In this document: one piece after another, positions 38,112 through 47,692 of the stretch
Numbering within the stretch: the stretch's first letter is position 1
How the letters are laid out: every line of letters begins with the position of its first letter
DNA from: Roseovarius sp. A-2
Lineage (GTDB): Bacteria > Pseudomonadota > Alphaproteobacteria > Rhodobacterales > Rhodobacteraceae
Reading direction: 5' to 3'
DNA: 64,000 nt
Assembly: GCF_002072155.1 (NCBI RefSeq)
Contig: NZ_BDIY01000006.1
Coordinates: 1-64,000 of the forward strand
Made by a program: the position numbers and the translations under genes
The notes under the pieces: model-generated
Seen by the model: only the letters and a program-made list of their open reading frames with translations
Told to the model about the DNA's origin: nothing
Databases searched by the model: none

Positions 38112-39503
38112 ATGACCGCCACCCGCACCGAATCCGACAGTTTCGGACCTCTTGAAGTGCCCGCCGACAAGTATTGGGGCGCGCAGACGCAGCGCTCGAT
38201 CATGAATTTCCCGATCGGCTGGGAGAAACAGCCGGTGGCCATCGTGCGCGCCCTCGGCGTGATCAAGCAGGCCTGCGCGCAGGCCAACAAAGCCTCTGGT
38301 AAGCTCGACTCGCGGCTGGCGGATGCGATCATTCAGGCGGCGGGCGAGGTGATCGAGGGCAAGTTCGACGACAATTTCCCTCTGGTGGTCTGGCAGACGG
38401 GGTCGGGCACGCAGTCCAACATGAATTCCAACGAGGTGATCGCCAACCGCGCCATCGAGATCCTCGGTGGTGAGATCGGCTCCAAGGATCCGGTGCATCC
38501 AAACGATCATTGCAACATGGGGCAGTCGTCAAACGACACCTTCCCAACGGCCATGCATATCGCCACCGCGATGAGCGTGCGCGATGTGCTGCTGCCCGGA
38601 CTGGACAAGCTGGCGGCGGGGCTGGAGGCGAAGGCCGCCGAGTTCAAGGACATCATCAAGATCGGTCGCACCCACACGCAGGACGCCACGCCGCTGACGC
38701 TGGGGCAGGAGTTCTCGGGCTACGCACATCAGGTGCGGCAGGGGATCGCGCGGGTCCAGGCCTGCATGCCCGGCATTTACGAGTTGGCACAGGGCGGCAC
38801 CGCCGTGGGCACCGGGCTCAACACCGCGCATGGCTGGGGCGAGACGGTCGCCGCCAACATGGCCGAGATCACCGGTCTGCCGTTTGTCACCGCGCCCAAC
38901 AAGTTCGAGGCGCTCGCCGCGCATGACGCGATGGTGTTCCTGTCGGGGGCTTTGGCCACGGTGGCCGGCTCCTGCTACAAGATCGCCAACGATATCCGCT
39001 TTCTGGGCAGCGGGCCGCGCTCCGGCCTCGGCGAATTGATCCTGCCGGAAAACGAGCCGGGCAGCAGCATCATGCCCGGCAAGGTCAACCCGACGCAGGC
39101 CGAGGCGCTGACACAGGTGGCAGCCCATGTCATGGGCAACGATGCGGCGATCAAGTTCGCAGGCTCCCAAGGGCATTTTGAGCTCAATGTCTACAATCCG
39201 ATGATGGCCTATAACCTGTTGCAATCCATCCAGCTTTTGGGGGATGCCAGCGACAGCTTTACCGAGCGGATGCTGATGGGCACCCGCGCCAATGAGGAGC
39301 GCATCGAAAAGCTGATGCGGGAGTCGCTGATGCTGGTGACGGCGCTTGCGCCCACCATCGGTTATGACAATGCCACCAAGGTCGCCAAGACCGCGCACAA
39401 GAACGGCACCACGCTGAAGGAAGAGGCGATCGCGCTCGGCTTCGTAGATGCGGAGACGTTTGACCGCGTGGTGCGCCCCGAAGACATGATCGGCCCGAAA
39501 TGA
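38112..39503 (+). CDS. fumC: Class II fumarate hydratase
   Basis: A 463-residue fumarase that interconverts fumarate and malate in the TCA cycle. Signatures are [48 protein letters not shown] and the signature loop [19 protein letters not shown] 38112 follows AAGGAGA, and a small DUF4169 gene overlaps its end by 4 bp. Confidence 0.96.
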   Translation: MTATRTESDSFGPLEVPADKYWGAQTQRSIMNFPIGWEKQPVAIVRALGVIKQACAQANKASGKLDSRLADAIIQAAGEVIEGKFDDNFPLVVWQTGSGTQSNMNSNEVIANRAIEILGGEIGSKDPVHPNDHCNMGQSSNDTFPTAMHIATAMSVRDVLLPGLDKLAAGLEAKAAEFKDIIKIGRTHTQDATPLTLGQEFSGYAHQVRQGIARVQACMPGIYELAQGGTAVGTGLNTAHGWGETVAANMAEITGLPFVTAPNKFEALAAHDAMVFLSGALATVAGSCYKIANDIRFLGSGPRSGLGELILPENEPGSSIMPGKVNPTQAEALTQVAAHVMGNDAAIKFAGSQGHFELNVYNPMMAYNLLQSIQLLGDASDSFTERMLMGTRANEERIEKLMRESLMLVTALAPTIGYDNATKVAKTAHKNGTTLKEEAIALGFVDAETFDRVVRPEDMIGPK

Positions 39504-39682
39504 GCGACGCGCCGGTCAATCTGAACCGGGTGCGCAAGCAAAAGGCGCGGGCTGAGAACAAGGCCCGCGCCGACGAGAATTCGGCGCGGTTTGGACGCAC
39601 CAAGGCGCAGAAGACCCTTGAAGAGACGCAGGCCGAAAAGGAGCGCCGCATCCTCGACCTGCATCGCCGCGAGGATGACTGA
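39500..39682 (+). CDS. DUF4169 family small protein
   Basis: A 60-residue, highly charged helical protein ([20 protein letters not shown]) of a family found in alphaproteobacteria. It overlaps fumC by ATGA. It is likely a coiled coil, and its function is unknown. Confidence 0.75.
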   Translation: MSDAPVNLNRVRKQKARAENKARADENSARFGRTKAQKTLEETQAEKERRILDLHRREDD

Positions 39683-39764
39683 TGCGAGGTTCATCTTGCG
39701 ATAAATATCCCGGGGGATTCGCCGCTTGCGGCGATGGGGGCAGCGCCCCCTTGCACGGCCAGCC

Positions 39765-39992
39765 ATGAGTGCGCGCCCCGTCAAGCATTCGCTGACGCTG
39801 CGCGGCCATCGCACCAGCGTCTCGCTGGAGGAAGAATTCTGGCGCGCGTTTCGCGAGATTGCCGCCGAGGAGGGCATCGCGCTGAACGCGCTTGCGGCCC
39901 GGATCGACGCGGAGCGCGGCATCGAGACGGGTCTTGCCTCGGCGATCCGGGTGCATGTTCTGCGCCACTATCGCGCGAAACACTCCGGTTGA
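39765..39992 (+). CDS. Ribbon-helix-helix domain protein
   Basis: A 75-residue protein with the pattern RPVKHSLTLRGHRTSVSLE then EEFWRAFREIA and IALNALAARI, which fits an RHH_4-type DNA-binding ribbon-helix-helix domain. It starts at ATG 39765 after a GC-rich stretch. The target is unknown. It is probably the last gene of the fumC transcript or has its own promoter. Confidence 0.7.
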   Translation: MSARPVKHSLTLRGHRTSVSLEEEFWRAFREIAAEEGIALNALAARIDAERGIETGLASAIRVHVLRHYRAKHSG

Positions 39993-40283
39993 TCTTTGCC
40001 TCGAACGCGCGAATTCGAATCGTTTTCAATTTTCAGCCCCTTCCGATGTGTCGCTTTTCACACCCAATCCTCCGCTGACTGGTTGTGTTTTCACAACTGG
40101 GCTTGTTACCCTAAGGGGGCGAATGGGATCGGGGGCCTTCATCTGAAGACGTCCCGGGAAAGGGTGCTTTCCGGTTCTGAATGCTGAAAATGCCAGTGCG
40201 CCGCCCGCGCCCGCGCCCGTCCGAAAAAGGGTGGCCGGGTTCAGGTGCGGCGCGACATGGCGAAGGGACAAGGGAGAGCCTCA
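39993..40283. other. Noncoding region before the BCCT transporter gene
   Basis: This 291-bp stretch holds the transporter promoter. A GGTTGTG-TTTT-CACAACT hairpin is at about 40081-40098. I found no riboswitch, IS or tRNA pattern. The ribosome binding site GGGAGAG lies just before the gene start at 40284. Confidence 0.5.
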
Positions 40284-41987
40284 ATGGCCGACGAATTAGA
40301 GAATCAGGGTATCCCTGCGCCCACGGGCGACTCGGATATCATCGCGACCGATTACGAGATCGGTCAGGACAACATCACGACAAGGATCGGGCCATTCGGG
40401 CTCGACATTCACAATCCCGTCTTCATGATCTCGGGCCTCGCGGTCGTGGCCTTCGTGTTCTACACGCTGGCATTGCCGGAGCAGGCGTCGAACGTGTTCA
40501 GCTGGCTCTTTTCGGCGGTGACCAAGGGCTTTGACTGGTTTTTCCTCGGGGCCGCGAATATTTTTGTGATCTTCTGCCTGCTGCTGATCGTGACGCCCTA
40601 TGGCTCGGTCCGGCTGGGCGGCACCGAGGCCAGGCCGGATTACAGCTATGTTGGCTGGTTCGCGATGCTATTTGCGGCGGGCATGGGGATCGGCCTTTTG
40701 TTCTTCGGGGTCTCTGAGCCGATGAGCCACTTCTCGTCGTCGCTCGGTGGCACCGCGATGGAAGAGGGCGCGCGCACCGACTGGGCACCGCTTGGTGCGG
40801 CAGCAGGTGACGAGGCGGCGGCACAGCGGCTTGGCATGGCGGCAACGATCTTTCACTGGGGTCTCCACCCTTGGGCAATCTATGCCGTGGTGGCGCTGGC
40901 GCTGGCGCTGTTCTCCTACAACAAGGGTCTGCCGCTGACGCTGCGCTCGGCGTTCTACCCGCTTCTGGGCGAGCGTGTCTGGGGCTGGTGGGGCCACATC
41001 ATCGACACGCTGGCGGTGTTCGCCACGCTCTTCGGTCTGGCCACCTCGCTCGGCTTTGGTGCGGAGCAGACGGCTTCGGGTCTGACCTTTCTCTTCGGGT
41101 CGGGTGACGCGGCGGAGGGCACACGCGCCTTCATGGGCATCACCTATGGCAACAGCGACGAGTCGGGCGTGGCGAACAATCCGCTTCTGCTGGTCATCCT
41201 GATTTCCGGGATTACCGCTGTCGCGCTGGTCTCGGTCGTGCGTGGCCTCGACGGGGGCGTCAAGGTGCTCTCGGAGATCAACATGGGGCTGGCCGCGATC
41301 CTGCTCTTGTTCGTGTTCTTCGTGGGTGGACCGATCTTCCTGCTGACGCTTTTCTTCGACAGCATCTGGGCGTATTTCCAGAACCTCGTTGCACTGAGCA
41401 ATCCGTTTGGGCGTGAAGACACTAACTTCATGCAGGGCTGGACAGCGTTCTACTGGGCTTGGTGGATCTCCTGGTCGCCCTTCGTGGGCATGTTCATCGC
41501 GCGCGTCAGCCGCGGTCGTACCGTGCGCGAGTTCATCATCTGCGTGCTGATCATCCCGACGACGGTCTGTATCCTGTGGATGACCGTCTTTGGCGGCACC
41601 GCGCTCAATCAGGTGGTGGTCGATGGCTATACCGGGGCGCAGGATGCGGCGCTTGAACTCAAGCTGTTCCAGATGCTTGCGGAACTGCCACTGGCGACGA
41701 TCACTTCGGTGATCGGGATCATTCTGGTTGTCGTGTTCTTCGTCACCTCGTCGGACTCGGGCTCGCTCGTGATCGATACGATCACGGCGGGTGGCAAGGT
41801 TGACGCACCGATTGCGCAGCGTGTGTTCTGGTGCATCTTCGAAGGCGCAGTCGCGGTTGTGCTGCTGATCGGCGGGGGCCTTGCGGCGCTGCAATCGGCG
41901 GTGATCTCGACCGGTCTGCCGTTCACGCTGGTGCTGTTGGTGATGTGCTACGCGATCTGGAAGGGGCTGGCGTCCGAGAAACGCTGA
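40284..41987 (+). CDS. BCCT family betaine/DMSP-type transporter
   Basis: A 567-residue polytopic secondary transporter of the betaine-carnitine-choline family. A glycine-rich segment GMGIGLLFFGVSEP and the aromatic signature AWWISWSPFVGMFIARVSRG mark the substrate path. Substrates in this order include glycine betaine, choline and DMSP, and sequence alone does not decide. Start ATG 40284 follows GGGAGAG. Confidence 0.88.
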   Translation: MADELENQGIPAPTGDSDIIATDYEIGQDNITTRIGPFGLDIHNPVFMISGLAVVAFVFYTLALPEQASNVFSWLFSAVTKGFDWFFLGAANIFVIFCLLLIVTPYGSVRLGGTEARPDYSYVGWFAMLFAAGMGIGLLFFGVSEPMSHFSSSLGGTAMEEGARTDWAPLGAAAGDEAAAQRLGMAATIFHWGLHPWAIYAVVALALALFSYNKGLPLTLRSAFYPLLGERVWGWWGHIIDTLAVFATLFGLATSLGFGAEQTASGLTFLFGSGDAAEGTRAFMGITYGNSDESGVANNPLLLVILISGITAVALVSVVRGLDGGVKVLSEINMGLAAILLLFVFFVGGPIFLLTLFFDSIWAYFQNLVALSNPFGREDTNFMQGWTAFYWAWWISWSPFVGMFIARVSRGRTVREFIICVLIIPTTVCILWMTVFGGTALNQVVVDGYTGAQDAALELKLFQMLAELPLATITSVIGIILVVVFFVTSSDSGSLVIDTITAGGKVDAPIAQRVFWCIFEGAVAVVLLIGGGLAALQSAVISTGLPFTLVLLVMCYAIWKGLASEKR

Positions 41988-42014
41988 TCCCAGCCTGACC
42001 TAACCCAATGAGAG

Positions 42015-42045
42015 GCCCCCCGGGTGTTGCACCCCGGGGGGCTTT
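42015..42045 (+). terminator. Intrinsic terminator after the BCCT gene
   Basis: GCCCCCCGGGTG (42015-42026) pairs with CACCCCGGGGGGC (42030-42042) with one bulged base, and a short T run (TTT) follows. Confidence 0.8.
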
Positions 42046-42085
42046 GCTGTTTGCTGTGGCAAAATCATGATGGGGGACCGGTGAC

Positions 42086-43306
42086 GTGATACTGGATAAT
42101 GAATTTGTACGCGCGCAATTTCCGGCCTTTGCCGAGCCGTCGCTTGCGGGCCAGGCGTTTTTCGAGAATGCGGGTGGATCGTATGCATGCGCGCCGGTGA
42201 TTGCCCGGCTGGAGCGCTATTACCGGCAGCGCAAGGTGCAGCCTTATGGCCCTTACGAGGCCAGCCGTCTGGCCGGTGAAGAGATGGATGAGGCGCGGGC
42301 GCGGCTTGCGGCGATGATGGGTGTGGCGACGGATGAGGTCAGCTTTGGCCCCTCAACCACACAGAACACCTATGTTCTGGCGCAGGCGTTCCGGCAATGG
42401 ATGCAACCGGGCGACGCGATCATCGTCACCAATCAGGATCACGAGGCCAATTCCGGCCCGTGGCGGCGGTTGGCCGATGAGGGATTTGAGGTGCGCGAGT
42501 GGCGGATCGATCCCGAGAGCGGGTTGCTTGACCCTGCCGATCTGGAAAACCTGCTGGATGAGCGTGTCCGGCTGGTGTGTTTTCCGCATTGCTCCAACGT
42601 GGTGGGGGCGATCAACCCGGTGGTCGAGATCACAGCGCTTGCCCATGCGGCGGGGGCGTTTGTCTGCGTCGATGGGGTGAGCTACGCACCGCACGGTCTG
42701 CCCGATGTGGGCGGCATGGGCCCCGATATCTACCTTTTCTCGGCCTACAAGACCTATGGCCCGCATCAGGGCATCATGGTGATGCGGCGCGAGTTGGGCA
42801 ACCTGCTGCCCAATCAGGCGCATTATTTCAACGCCGATACGCTCTATAAACGCTTTACGCCTGCCGGACCGGATCATGCGCAGATCGCGGCAAGTGCCGG
42901 CGTGGCCGATTACATCGACGCACTCGCCGCGCATCACGGGGTCGAGGGGGATGCGGGCGCGCGCAATGCGGGCGTGCATGACCTGATGCGCGCGCATGAG
43001 GTGGCGCTGTTGCAGCCGCTGCTTGATTATCTCAAGGATCGGAATTCGGTGCGCCTGATCGGGCCGACCGATGCGGCGGCCAAGGCCCCGACCGTGGCAG
43101 TTGCCCTCAATCGTCCGGGGGCCGGGGCGGCGGCCGATCTGGCCGCGCGTGGCATCATGGCGGGGGGCGGTGATTTCTACGCGGTACGGCCCTTGCAGGC
43201 CATGGGTGTGGATACGGACAAGGGCGTTCTGCGGCTGAGCTTCGTGCATTACACATCGCGCCCGGAGGTGGATAAGCTTCTGAGCGCGCTCGACGATATT
43301 CTTTGA
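42086..43306 (+). CDS. Aminotransferase class V (cysteine desulfurase-like)
   Basis: A 406-residue PLP enzyme. The PLP lysine is in SAYKTYGPHQGIMV, with FENAGGSYACAP near the start and SFGPSTTQNTYVLAQ as the cofactor-binding loop. It resembles NifS/CsdA-like and selenocysteine-lyase-like members of class V, but I see no conserved cysteine of a typical IscS mobile loop, so the reaction is not assigned. GTG 42086 follows GGGGGACC. Its stop codon overlaps the -35 region of the phrB promoter. Confidence 0.72.
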   Translation: MILDNEFVRAQFPAFAEPSLAGQAFFENAGGSYACAPVIARLERYYRQRKVQPYGPYEASRLAGEEMDEARARLAAMMGVATDEVSFGPSTTQNTYVLAQAFRQWMQPGDAIIVTNQDHEANSGPWRRLADEGFEVREWRIDPESGLLDPADLENLLDERVRLVCFPHCSNVVGAINPVVEITALAHAAGAFVCVDGVSYAPHGLPDVGGMGPDIYLFSAYKTYGPHQGIMVMRRELGNLLPNQAHYFNADTLYKRFTPAGPDHAQIAASAGVADYIDALAAHHGVEGDAGARNAGVHDLMRAHEVALLQPLLDYLKDRNSVRLIGPTDAAAKAPTVAVALNRPGAGAAADLAARGIMAGGGDFYAVRPLQAMGVDTDKGVLRLSFVHYTSRPEVDKLLSALDDIL

Positions 43307-43331
43307 TCCGGCCTCGGCGGCCCTGCGTAAG
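43304..43331 (+). promoter_or_regulatory. Sigma-E (RpoE/ChrR) promoter of the phrB operon
   Basis: TGATCC (43304-43309), exactly 18 bp, then TAAG (43328-43331, TAAGTC) matches the Rhodobacter sphaeroides RpoE consensus TGATCC-N18/19-TAAG. Photolyase and cyclopropane synthase genes are known targets of this singlet-oxygen response. It lies 24 bp before the phrB start. Confidence 0.8.
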
Positions 43332-43354
43332 TCATTCAAAGACCGGGGCAGGAA

Positions 43355-44776
43355 ATGACCGACATAACACCGAGTATCGTATGGCTGCGCCGTGATTTGC
43401 GGCTGAGCGACAACCCTGCCTTGGCAGCGGCCTGCGCGCGTGGCGGGCCGGTCATTGTCGTGTTCATTCACGATGACAGCGTTGCGCGCTTGGGTGCGGC
43501 CCCGAAATGGCGGCTTGGGCTTTCCCTCGGTGACCTAGCGCACTCGTTGTCGGCCAAGGGTAGCCGTTTGATCCTGCGCAAAGGCACGGCGTGCGATGTG
43601 CTGCTCGACCTCACCCGTGAGACGGGCGCGACGGCGGTGCATTGGTCGCGGCTCTATGATCCCGAGGCGACTGCCCGCGACAGCGCCATCAAGTCCGTGC
43701 TCAAGGAGGGTGGTGTCGAGGCGACAAGCCACAACGCACATCTGCTGTTCGAGCCCTGGACGGTTCAAACGCAGCAGGGTGGGTTTTACAAGGTTTATAC
43801 CCCGATGTGGCGCGCGGTGAAGGATCGCGATGTGCCCGCGCCCGAGAGCACGCCACAGCATATTCCCGCGCCCGAGACATGGCCCGAGAGCGAGCGTCTG
43901 GTGGATTGGAACCTTGGGGCCGCCATGCAGCGCGGGGCCGAGGTTTGCCTGCCGCATCAATGCGTGGGCGAGGCGGCGGCGCAGGGGCGTCTGGGGGCCT
44001 TTGTCGGTGAGGCCATCGCCGATTACAGCACTGCCCGCGATCTGCCCGCCAAGCCCGGCACCTCGGGCCTGTCCGAGAACCTGACCTATGGCGAGATATC
44101 CGCGCGCCAGTGCTGGCATGCCGGGCTGCGCGCGCTGCATGAGGGGGCCACAGGGGCCGAGACGTGGCTCAAGGAACTGGTCTGGCGCGAGTTCGCCTAT
44201 CACCTGATCTATCACACACCCCGCATCGCGTCTGGTAACTGGCGCGAGGAATGGGATGCGTTTCCGTGGAATGAAGATGGCGACAGGCCCGAGGTGATCG
44301 CGTGGAAACAGGGGCGCACTGGCGTGCCCTTTGTGGATGCCGCGATGCGCGAGATGTATGTGACCGGCACCATGCACAACCGCGCCCGGATGATCGTGGC
44401 GTCCTACCTAACCAAGCATCTGATGACCCATTGGAAAATCGGCCTTGAGTGGTTCGCCGATTGCCTGACCGACTGGGATCCGGCCTCGAACGCCATGGGC
44501 TGGCAATGGGCGGCGGGCTGCGGGCCCGATGCGACGCCTTATTTCCGGGTATTCAATCCTGAAACGCAGTTGCACAAGTTCGACCCTGAGGGTGCCTATA
44601 GCCGCCGCTGGATCGCGGAAGGCACGCGCAGCCCGAGCGAGACGGCACTGTCCTATTTCGATGCGATCCCGCGCGCCTGGGGGCTCTCGCCGCAGGATCG
44701 CTATCCGGCCCCGGTCGTGGATCTGAAAGAGGGGCGCGAACGCGCGCTTGCCGCATATCAAGGGCGGGGGTTCTGA
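43355..44776 (+). CDS. phrB: Deoxyribodipyrimidine photolyase
   Basis: A 473-residue light-dependent DNA repair enzyme of the CPD photolyase family. The N-terminal antenna domain starts WLRRDLRLSDNP. The FAD domain contains LKELVWREFAYH, TGVPFVDAAMREM and MHNRARMIVASYLTKHL, and ends with WDPASNAMGWQW. It is read from the sigma-E type promoter at 43304 and is followed by cfa. Confidence 0.93.
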   Translation: MTDITPSIVWLRRDLRLSDNPALAAACARGGPVIVVFIHDDSVARLGAAPKWRLGLSLGDLAHSLSAKGSRLILRKGTACDVLLDLTRETGATAVHWSRLYDPEATARDSAIKSVLKEGGVEATSHNAHLLFEPWTVQTQQGGFYKVYTPMWRAVKDRDVPAPESTPQHIPAPETWPESERLVDWNLGAAMQRGAEVCLPHQCVGEAAAQGRLGAFVGEAIADYSTARDLPAKPGTSGLSENLTYGEISARQCWHAGLRALHEGATGAETWLKELVWREFAYHLIYHTPRIASGNWREEWDAFPWNEDGDRPEVIAWKQGRTGVPFVDAAMREMYVTGTMHNRARMIVASYLTKHLMTHWKIGLEWFADCLTDWDPASNAMGWQWAAGCGPDATPYFRVFNPETQLHKFDPEGAYSRRWIAEGTRSPSETALSYFDAIPRAWGLSPQDRYPAPVVDLKEGRERALAAYQGRGF

Positions 44777-44860
44777 ATGGGCAGTGCCACAGTTGAAAAA
44801 TCTTGCCCCACCGGGGTCGAAGCCTCTAGCCTTGACGATGACGCACGAGGAAACGACCCC

Positions 44861-46066
44861 ATGATCCTGACCGACACTACCGGCCAGACCGACCTGCCGC
44901 GCTACTTCGCCCGCTCTTTTGCCGTGGCCCGCCATATCAGCGCCGGGCGGCTTGACATCGTGCTGCCCGATGGCCGCACGTTCCGTGCCGAAGGGCCGCG
45001 CCCCGGCCCGGTGGCGGTGCTGGAAATCCACGACCCGGAGGTTTTCGCGCGGCTGGTGCGCGAGGGTTACCTGGGATTTTGCGAGGCCTATCTCGACGGT
45101 GACTGGTCGACGCCTGATCTGCAATCATTCATGGATCTGCTGAACGATGATGACGGGATCTACAACGGCTATCCCGGCCAGAAGATCGCGCAGCTTTACG
45201 AGCGCATCCGCTTTTGGTTCAAGCGTAATTCCAAGGCACAGGCACGTCGCAACATCAGCTATCACTACGATCTGGGTAATGATTTCTACCGGCTGTGGCT
45301 GGATGACACGATGACCTATTCCAGCGCCCTTTTTGAGGAGGGGCGCAACAGTCTGGAGCAGGCGCAGATCGCGAAATATGCCAGCATGGTCGACCGGATG
45401 GGTGTAAAGCCCGGCGATCACGTGCTGGAGATCGGCTGTGGCTGGGGCGGCTTTGCGGAATATGCGGCGGGCGAGCGCGGCCTGCGCGTGACCGGCCTCA
45501 CGATCAGCGAGGAACAGTTGAAATATGCCCGTGAGCGCATCGCCCGCGCCGGGCTGTCGGACAGGGTGACGCTGAAATTGCAGGATTACCGCGATGAGCG
45601 CGGCACCTATGACGGCATTGCCAGTATCGAGATGTTCGAGGCCGTGGGCGAGCGCTACTGGCCGGTCTTCTTCGAGAGCCTGCGCGACCGGCTCAGCCCC
45701 GGGGCGCAGGCGACGTTGCAGATCATCACGGTTGAGGACAGCCGCTGGGACAGCTATCGCAATGACGTGGATTTCATTCAGAAATATATCTTTCCGGGCG
45801 GCATGCTGCCCAGTCCGACGGTGCTGCGCCAGCAGATCGAGCGCGCCGGCCTGATTGTCGCGAGCACCATCGAATTCGGCGAAAGCTATAGCCAGACGCT
45901 GCGCCGCTGGCACAAGAGTTTCAATGAAGCATGGGATCAGATTGCCGATAGGGGCTTTGACGAGCGGTTCCGCCGGATGTGGAATTTCTATCTGACCTCT
46001 TGCGCGGGAGCCTTCAAAGGGGGTAGTTGCGATGTGACACAGATCACCATCGCAAGGCCCGGATAG
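44861..46066 (+). CDS. cfa: Cyclopropane-fatty-acyl-phospholipid synthase
   Basis: A 401-residue SAM-dependent methyltransferase that forms cyclopropane fatty acids on phospholipids. Visible motifs are NISYHYDLGNDFYRLWLD near residue 130, the SAM site EIGCGWGGFAEY and the C-terminal active site LTSCAGAFKGG. ATG 44861 has a GAGG upstream; an 84-bp longer frame exists. In the R. sphaeroides singlet-oxygen regulon cfaA is a known target, which fits the shared operon here. Confidence 0.9.
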   Translation: MILTDTTGQTDLPRYFARSFAVARHISAGRLDIVLPDGRTFRAEGPRPGPVAVLEIHDPEVFARLVREGYLGFCEAYLDGDWSTPDLQSFMDLLNDDDGIYNGYPGQKIAQLYERIRFWFKRNSKAQARRNISYHYDLGNDFYRLWLDDTMTYSSALFEEGRNSLEQAQIAKYASMVDRMGVKPGDHVLEIGCGWGGFAEYAAGERGLRVTGLTISEEQLKYARERIARAGLSDRVTLKLQDYRDERGTYDGIASIEMFEAVGERYWPVFFESLRDRLSPGAQATLQIITVEDSRWDSYRNDVDFIQKYIFPGGMLPSPTVLRQQIERAGLIVASTIEFGESYSQTLRRWHKSFNEAWDQIADRGFDERFRRMWNFYLTSCAGAFKGGSCDVTQITIARPG

Positions 46067-46525
46067 ATGCCTGTAACCGATAGTATGCCCACGATGGGCA
46101 AGCTCGCCGCCGCCATCGGGCTCGGCATCGTGGGCTGGGTCGGGTCTGAATTGTTTCGCCCTCTCATGCCGGATGACACGAATTTTGGCTGGTTCAATTA
46201 CGTCAATGCCGGGCTCGGAATGCTGTGCGGCTGGCGGGTTACGGGCCGCAGGCTAGGATTTGGCTATGCGCAGGGCTTCAGCGCCGGTTTGACGGGCGTG
46301 GCCGCATTGGTGTTCTGGGCGGTGTTTCTCCAGAGCCTCAACGAGATGCTCAAGCGCGCGCTCGACAATCGTTATGACGGCGCGGTTGAGGGCCTCACTT
46401 CGATGGTCGAACTGGCGGCGGAATATGTTCTGACCATGCTCGACGGTACATTGATAGGCACTCTGCTTGCGGGTGGTGTTGTGGTGGGCGTGATCTCGGA
46501 ATGGGTGGCGCGCCGCTGGTCATGA
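46067..46525 (+). CDS. trgA: TrgA family membrane protein
   Basis: A 152-residue protein with about three membrane helices (IGLGIVGWVGSELF, ALVFWAVFLQSL, GTLIGTLLAGGVVVGVI). It matches the TrgA protein found beside trgB and cysK in Rhodobacter, where the group gives tellurite resistance. The start directly follows the cfa stop, and it overlaps trgB as ATGA. An in-frame ATG at 46085 is possible. Confidence 0.8.
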   Translation: MPVTDSMPTMGKLAAAIGLGIVGWVGSELFRPLMPDDTNFGWFNYVNAGLGMLCGWRVTGRRLGFGYAQGFSAGLTGVAALVFWAVFLQSLNEMLKRALDNRYDGAVEGLTSMVELAAEYVLTMLDGTLIGTLLAGGVVVGVISEWVARRWS

Positions 46526-47634
46526 CCGTCCCGCTTTTTCTTTACGGGCCGATGGCAGAGCACGATTTTCTGGAGGCGGCTCTCGGCGCGGTCGGGGCCA
46601 ATGCCGTGCCGGAGGCACTTTTGCGCGATCACAACCTGAGCGCAGAGCCCGTGTCGCTGCCGCTTCCGGGCCTCGCGAGCGGGCGTGGAGTGGTCAAGGG
46701 GCGCGCCGTGGGCGACGCGGATGCGATCGCGCGGTTGCTTTATATCGGAGAGGTGCTGGGGCTAGAACCCGTGCAGCAGGTGCGGTTGTCTTGCGAGGCT
46801 CAGGACATCTCGGCGTGCGCATTGACCGGACGACCGGGTACGTTGGCCTGGCAAGCTGATTGCTGGTCGCGGTCGTCACAGTTGACGCTATGCGAGGCGG
46901 TGCGCGAGATCGTGGAGGATATGGCACACCGTCCGGCAGCCGATCTGGTAGCCACGCGCTCGATGATCCTGTCGCGTGCCGCCGCGCGGGTCGCCGCCCG
47001 CGACGCGGTGCCTGCCGCGTTGCGCAGCGCCGCCGGAGCGGACCACGTCGAGGCACTGCAAGTCGAGACGCTCCATGCCGGGTTCTTTCGCACGCGGGGC
47101 TATCACCTGCGCCATCCGCGTTTTGACGGCACGGCCAGCCCCGTCCTGCATCGCGAGGTGTTCGTGGCGACCGACGCGGCGCTTGTTCTGCCCTATGATC
47201 CGTTACGCGACCGGCTGTTGTTGATCGAGCAGTTCAGGATGGGCCCCTATGGGCGCGGCGATCCGCGTCCCTGGATGCTGGAGCCTGTGGCGGGCCGTAT
47301 CGACGCGGGCGAAACGCCGGAAGAGACCGCCCTGCGCGAATGTCGCGAGGAAGCGCGGCTCGATCTGCGCGGGCTGGAAAAGATTTCGACGCATTACTGC
47401 ACGCCGGGCTATTCCACGGAGGTGTTTCACCTCTTTCTGGGGCTGTGTGATCTGCCGGATGTCGCGCAGTGGCAGGGCGGATTGGAGACCGAGAACGAGG
47501 ACATTCGCAGTCATGTGATTGATTTCGCTCAGGCGATGGCGCTGTTGCACAGTGGCGAGGCCAATAACGGGCCGCTGGTGCTGAGCCTGATCTGGCTGGA
47601 ACGGGAACGTGCACGGCTGCGCGCATCGGCTTGA
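46522..47634 (+). CDS. trgB: TrgB family NUDIX-domain protein
   Basis: A 370-residue protein with an N-terminal gamma-glutamylcyclotransferase-like domain (starts LFLYGPMAEHDF) and a C-terminal NUDIX hydrolase domain with the box GRIDAGETPEETALRECREE. In R. sphaeroides trgAB with cysK confers tellurite resistance. It overlaps trgA by 4 bp and precedes cysK by 58 bp. Confidence 0.85.
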   Translation: MTVPLFLYGPMAEHDFLEAALGAVGANAVPEALLRDHNLSAEPVSLPLPGLASGRGVVKGRAVGDADAIARLLYIGEVLGLEPVQQVRLSCEAQDISACALTGRPGTLAWQADCWSRSSQLTLCEAVREIVEDMAHRPAADLVATRSMILSRAAARVAARDAVPAALRSAAGADHVEALQVETLHAGFFRTRGYHLRHPRFDGTASPVLHREVFVATDAALVLPYDPLRDRLLLIEQFRMGPYGRGDPRPWMLEPVAGRIDAGETPEETALRECREEARLDLRGLEKISTHYCTPGYSTEVFHLFLGLCDLPDVAQWQGGLETENEDIRSHVIDFAQAMALLHSGEANNGPLVLSLIWLERERARLRASA

Positions 47635-47692
47635 GTTCCGTCAACTGAGGGCCTAAACCCGAGGGAACATGCCGAGCACAGGAGCAACGGAA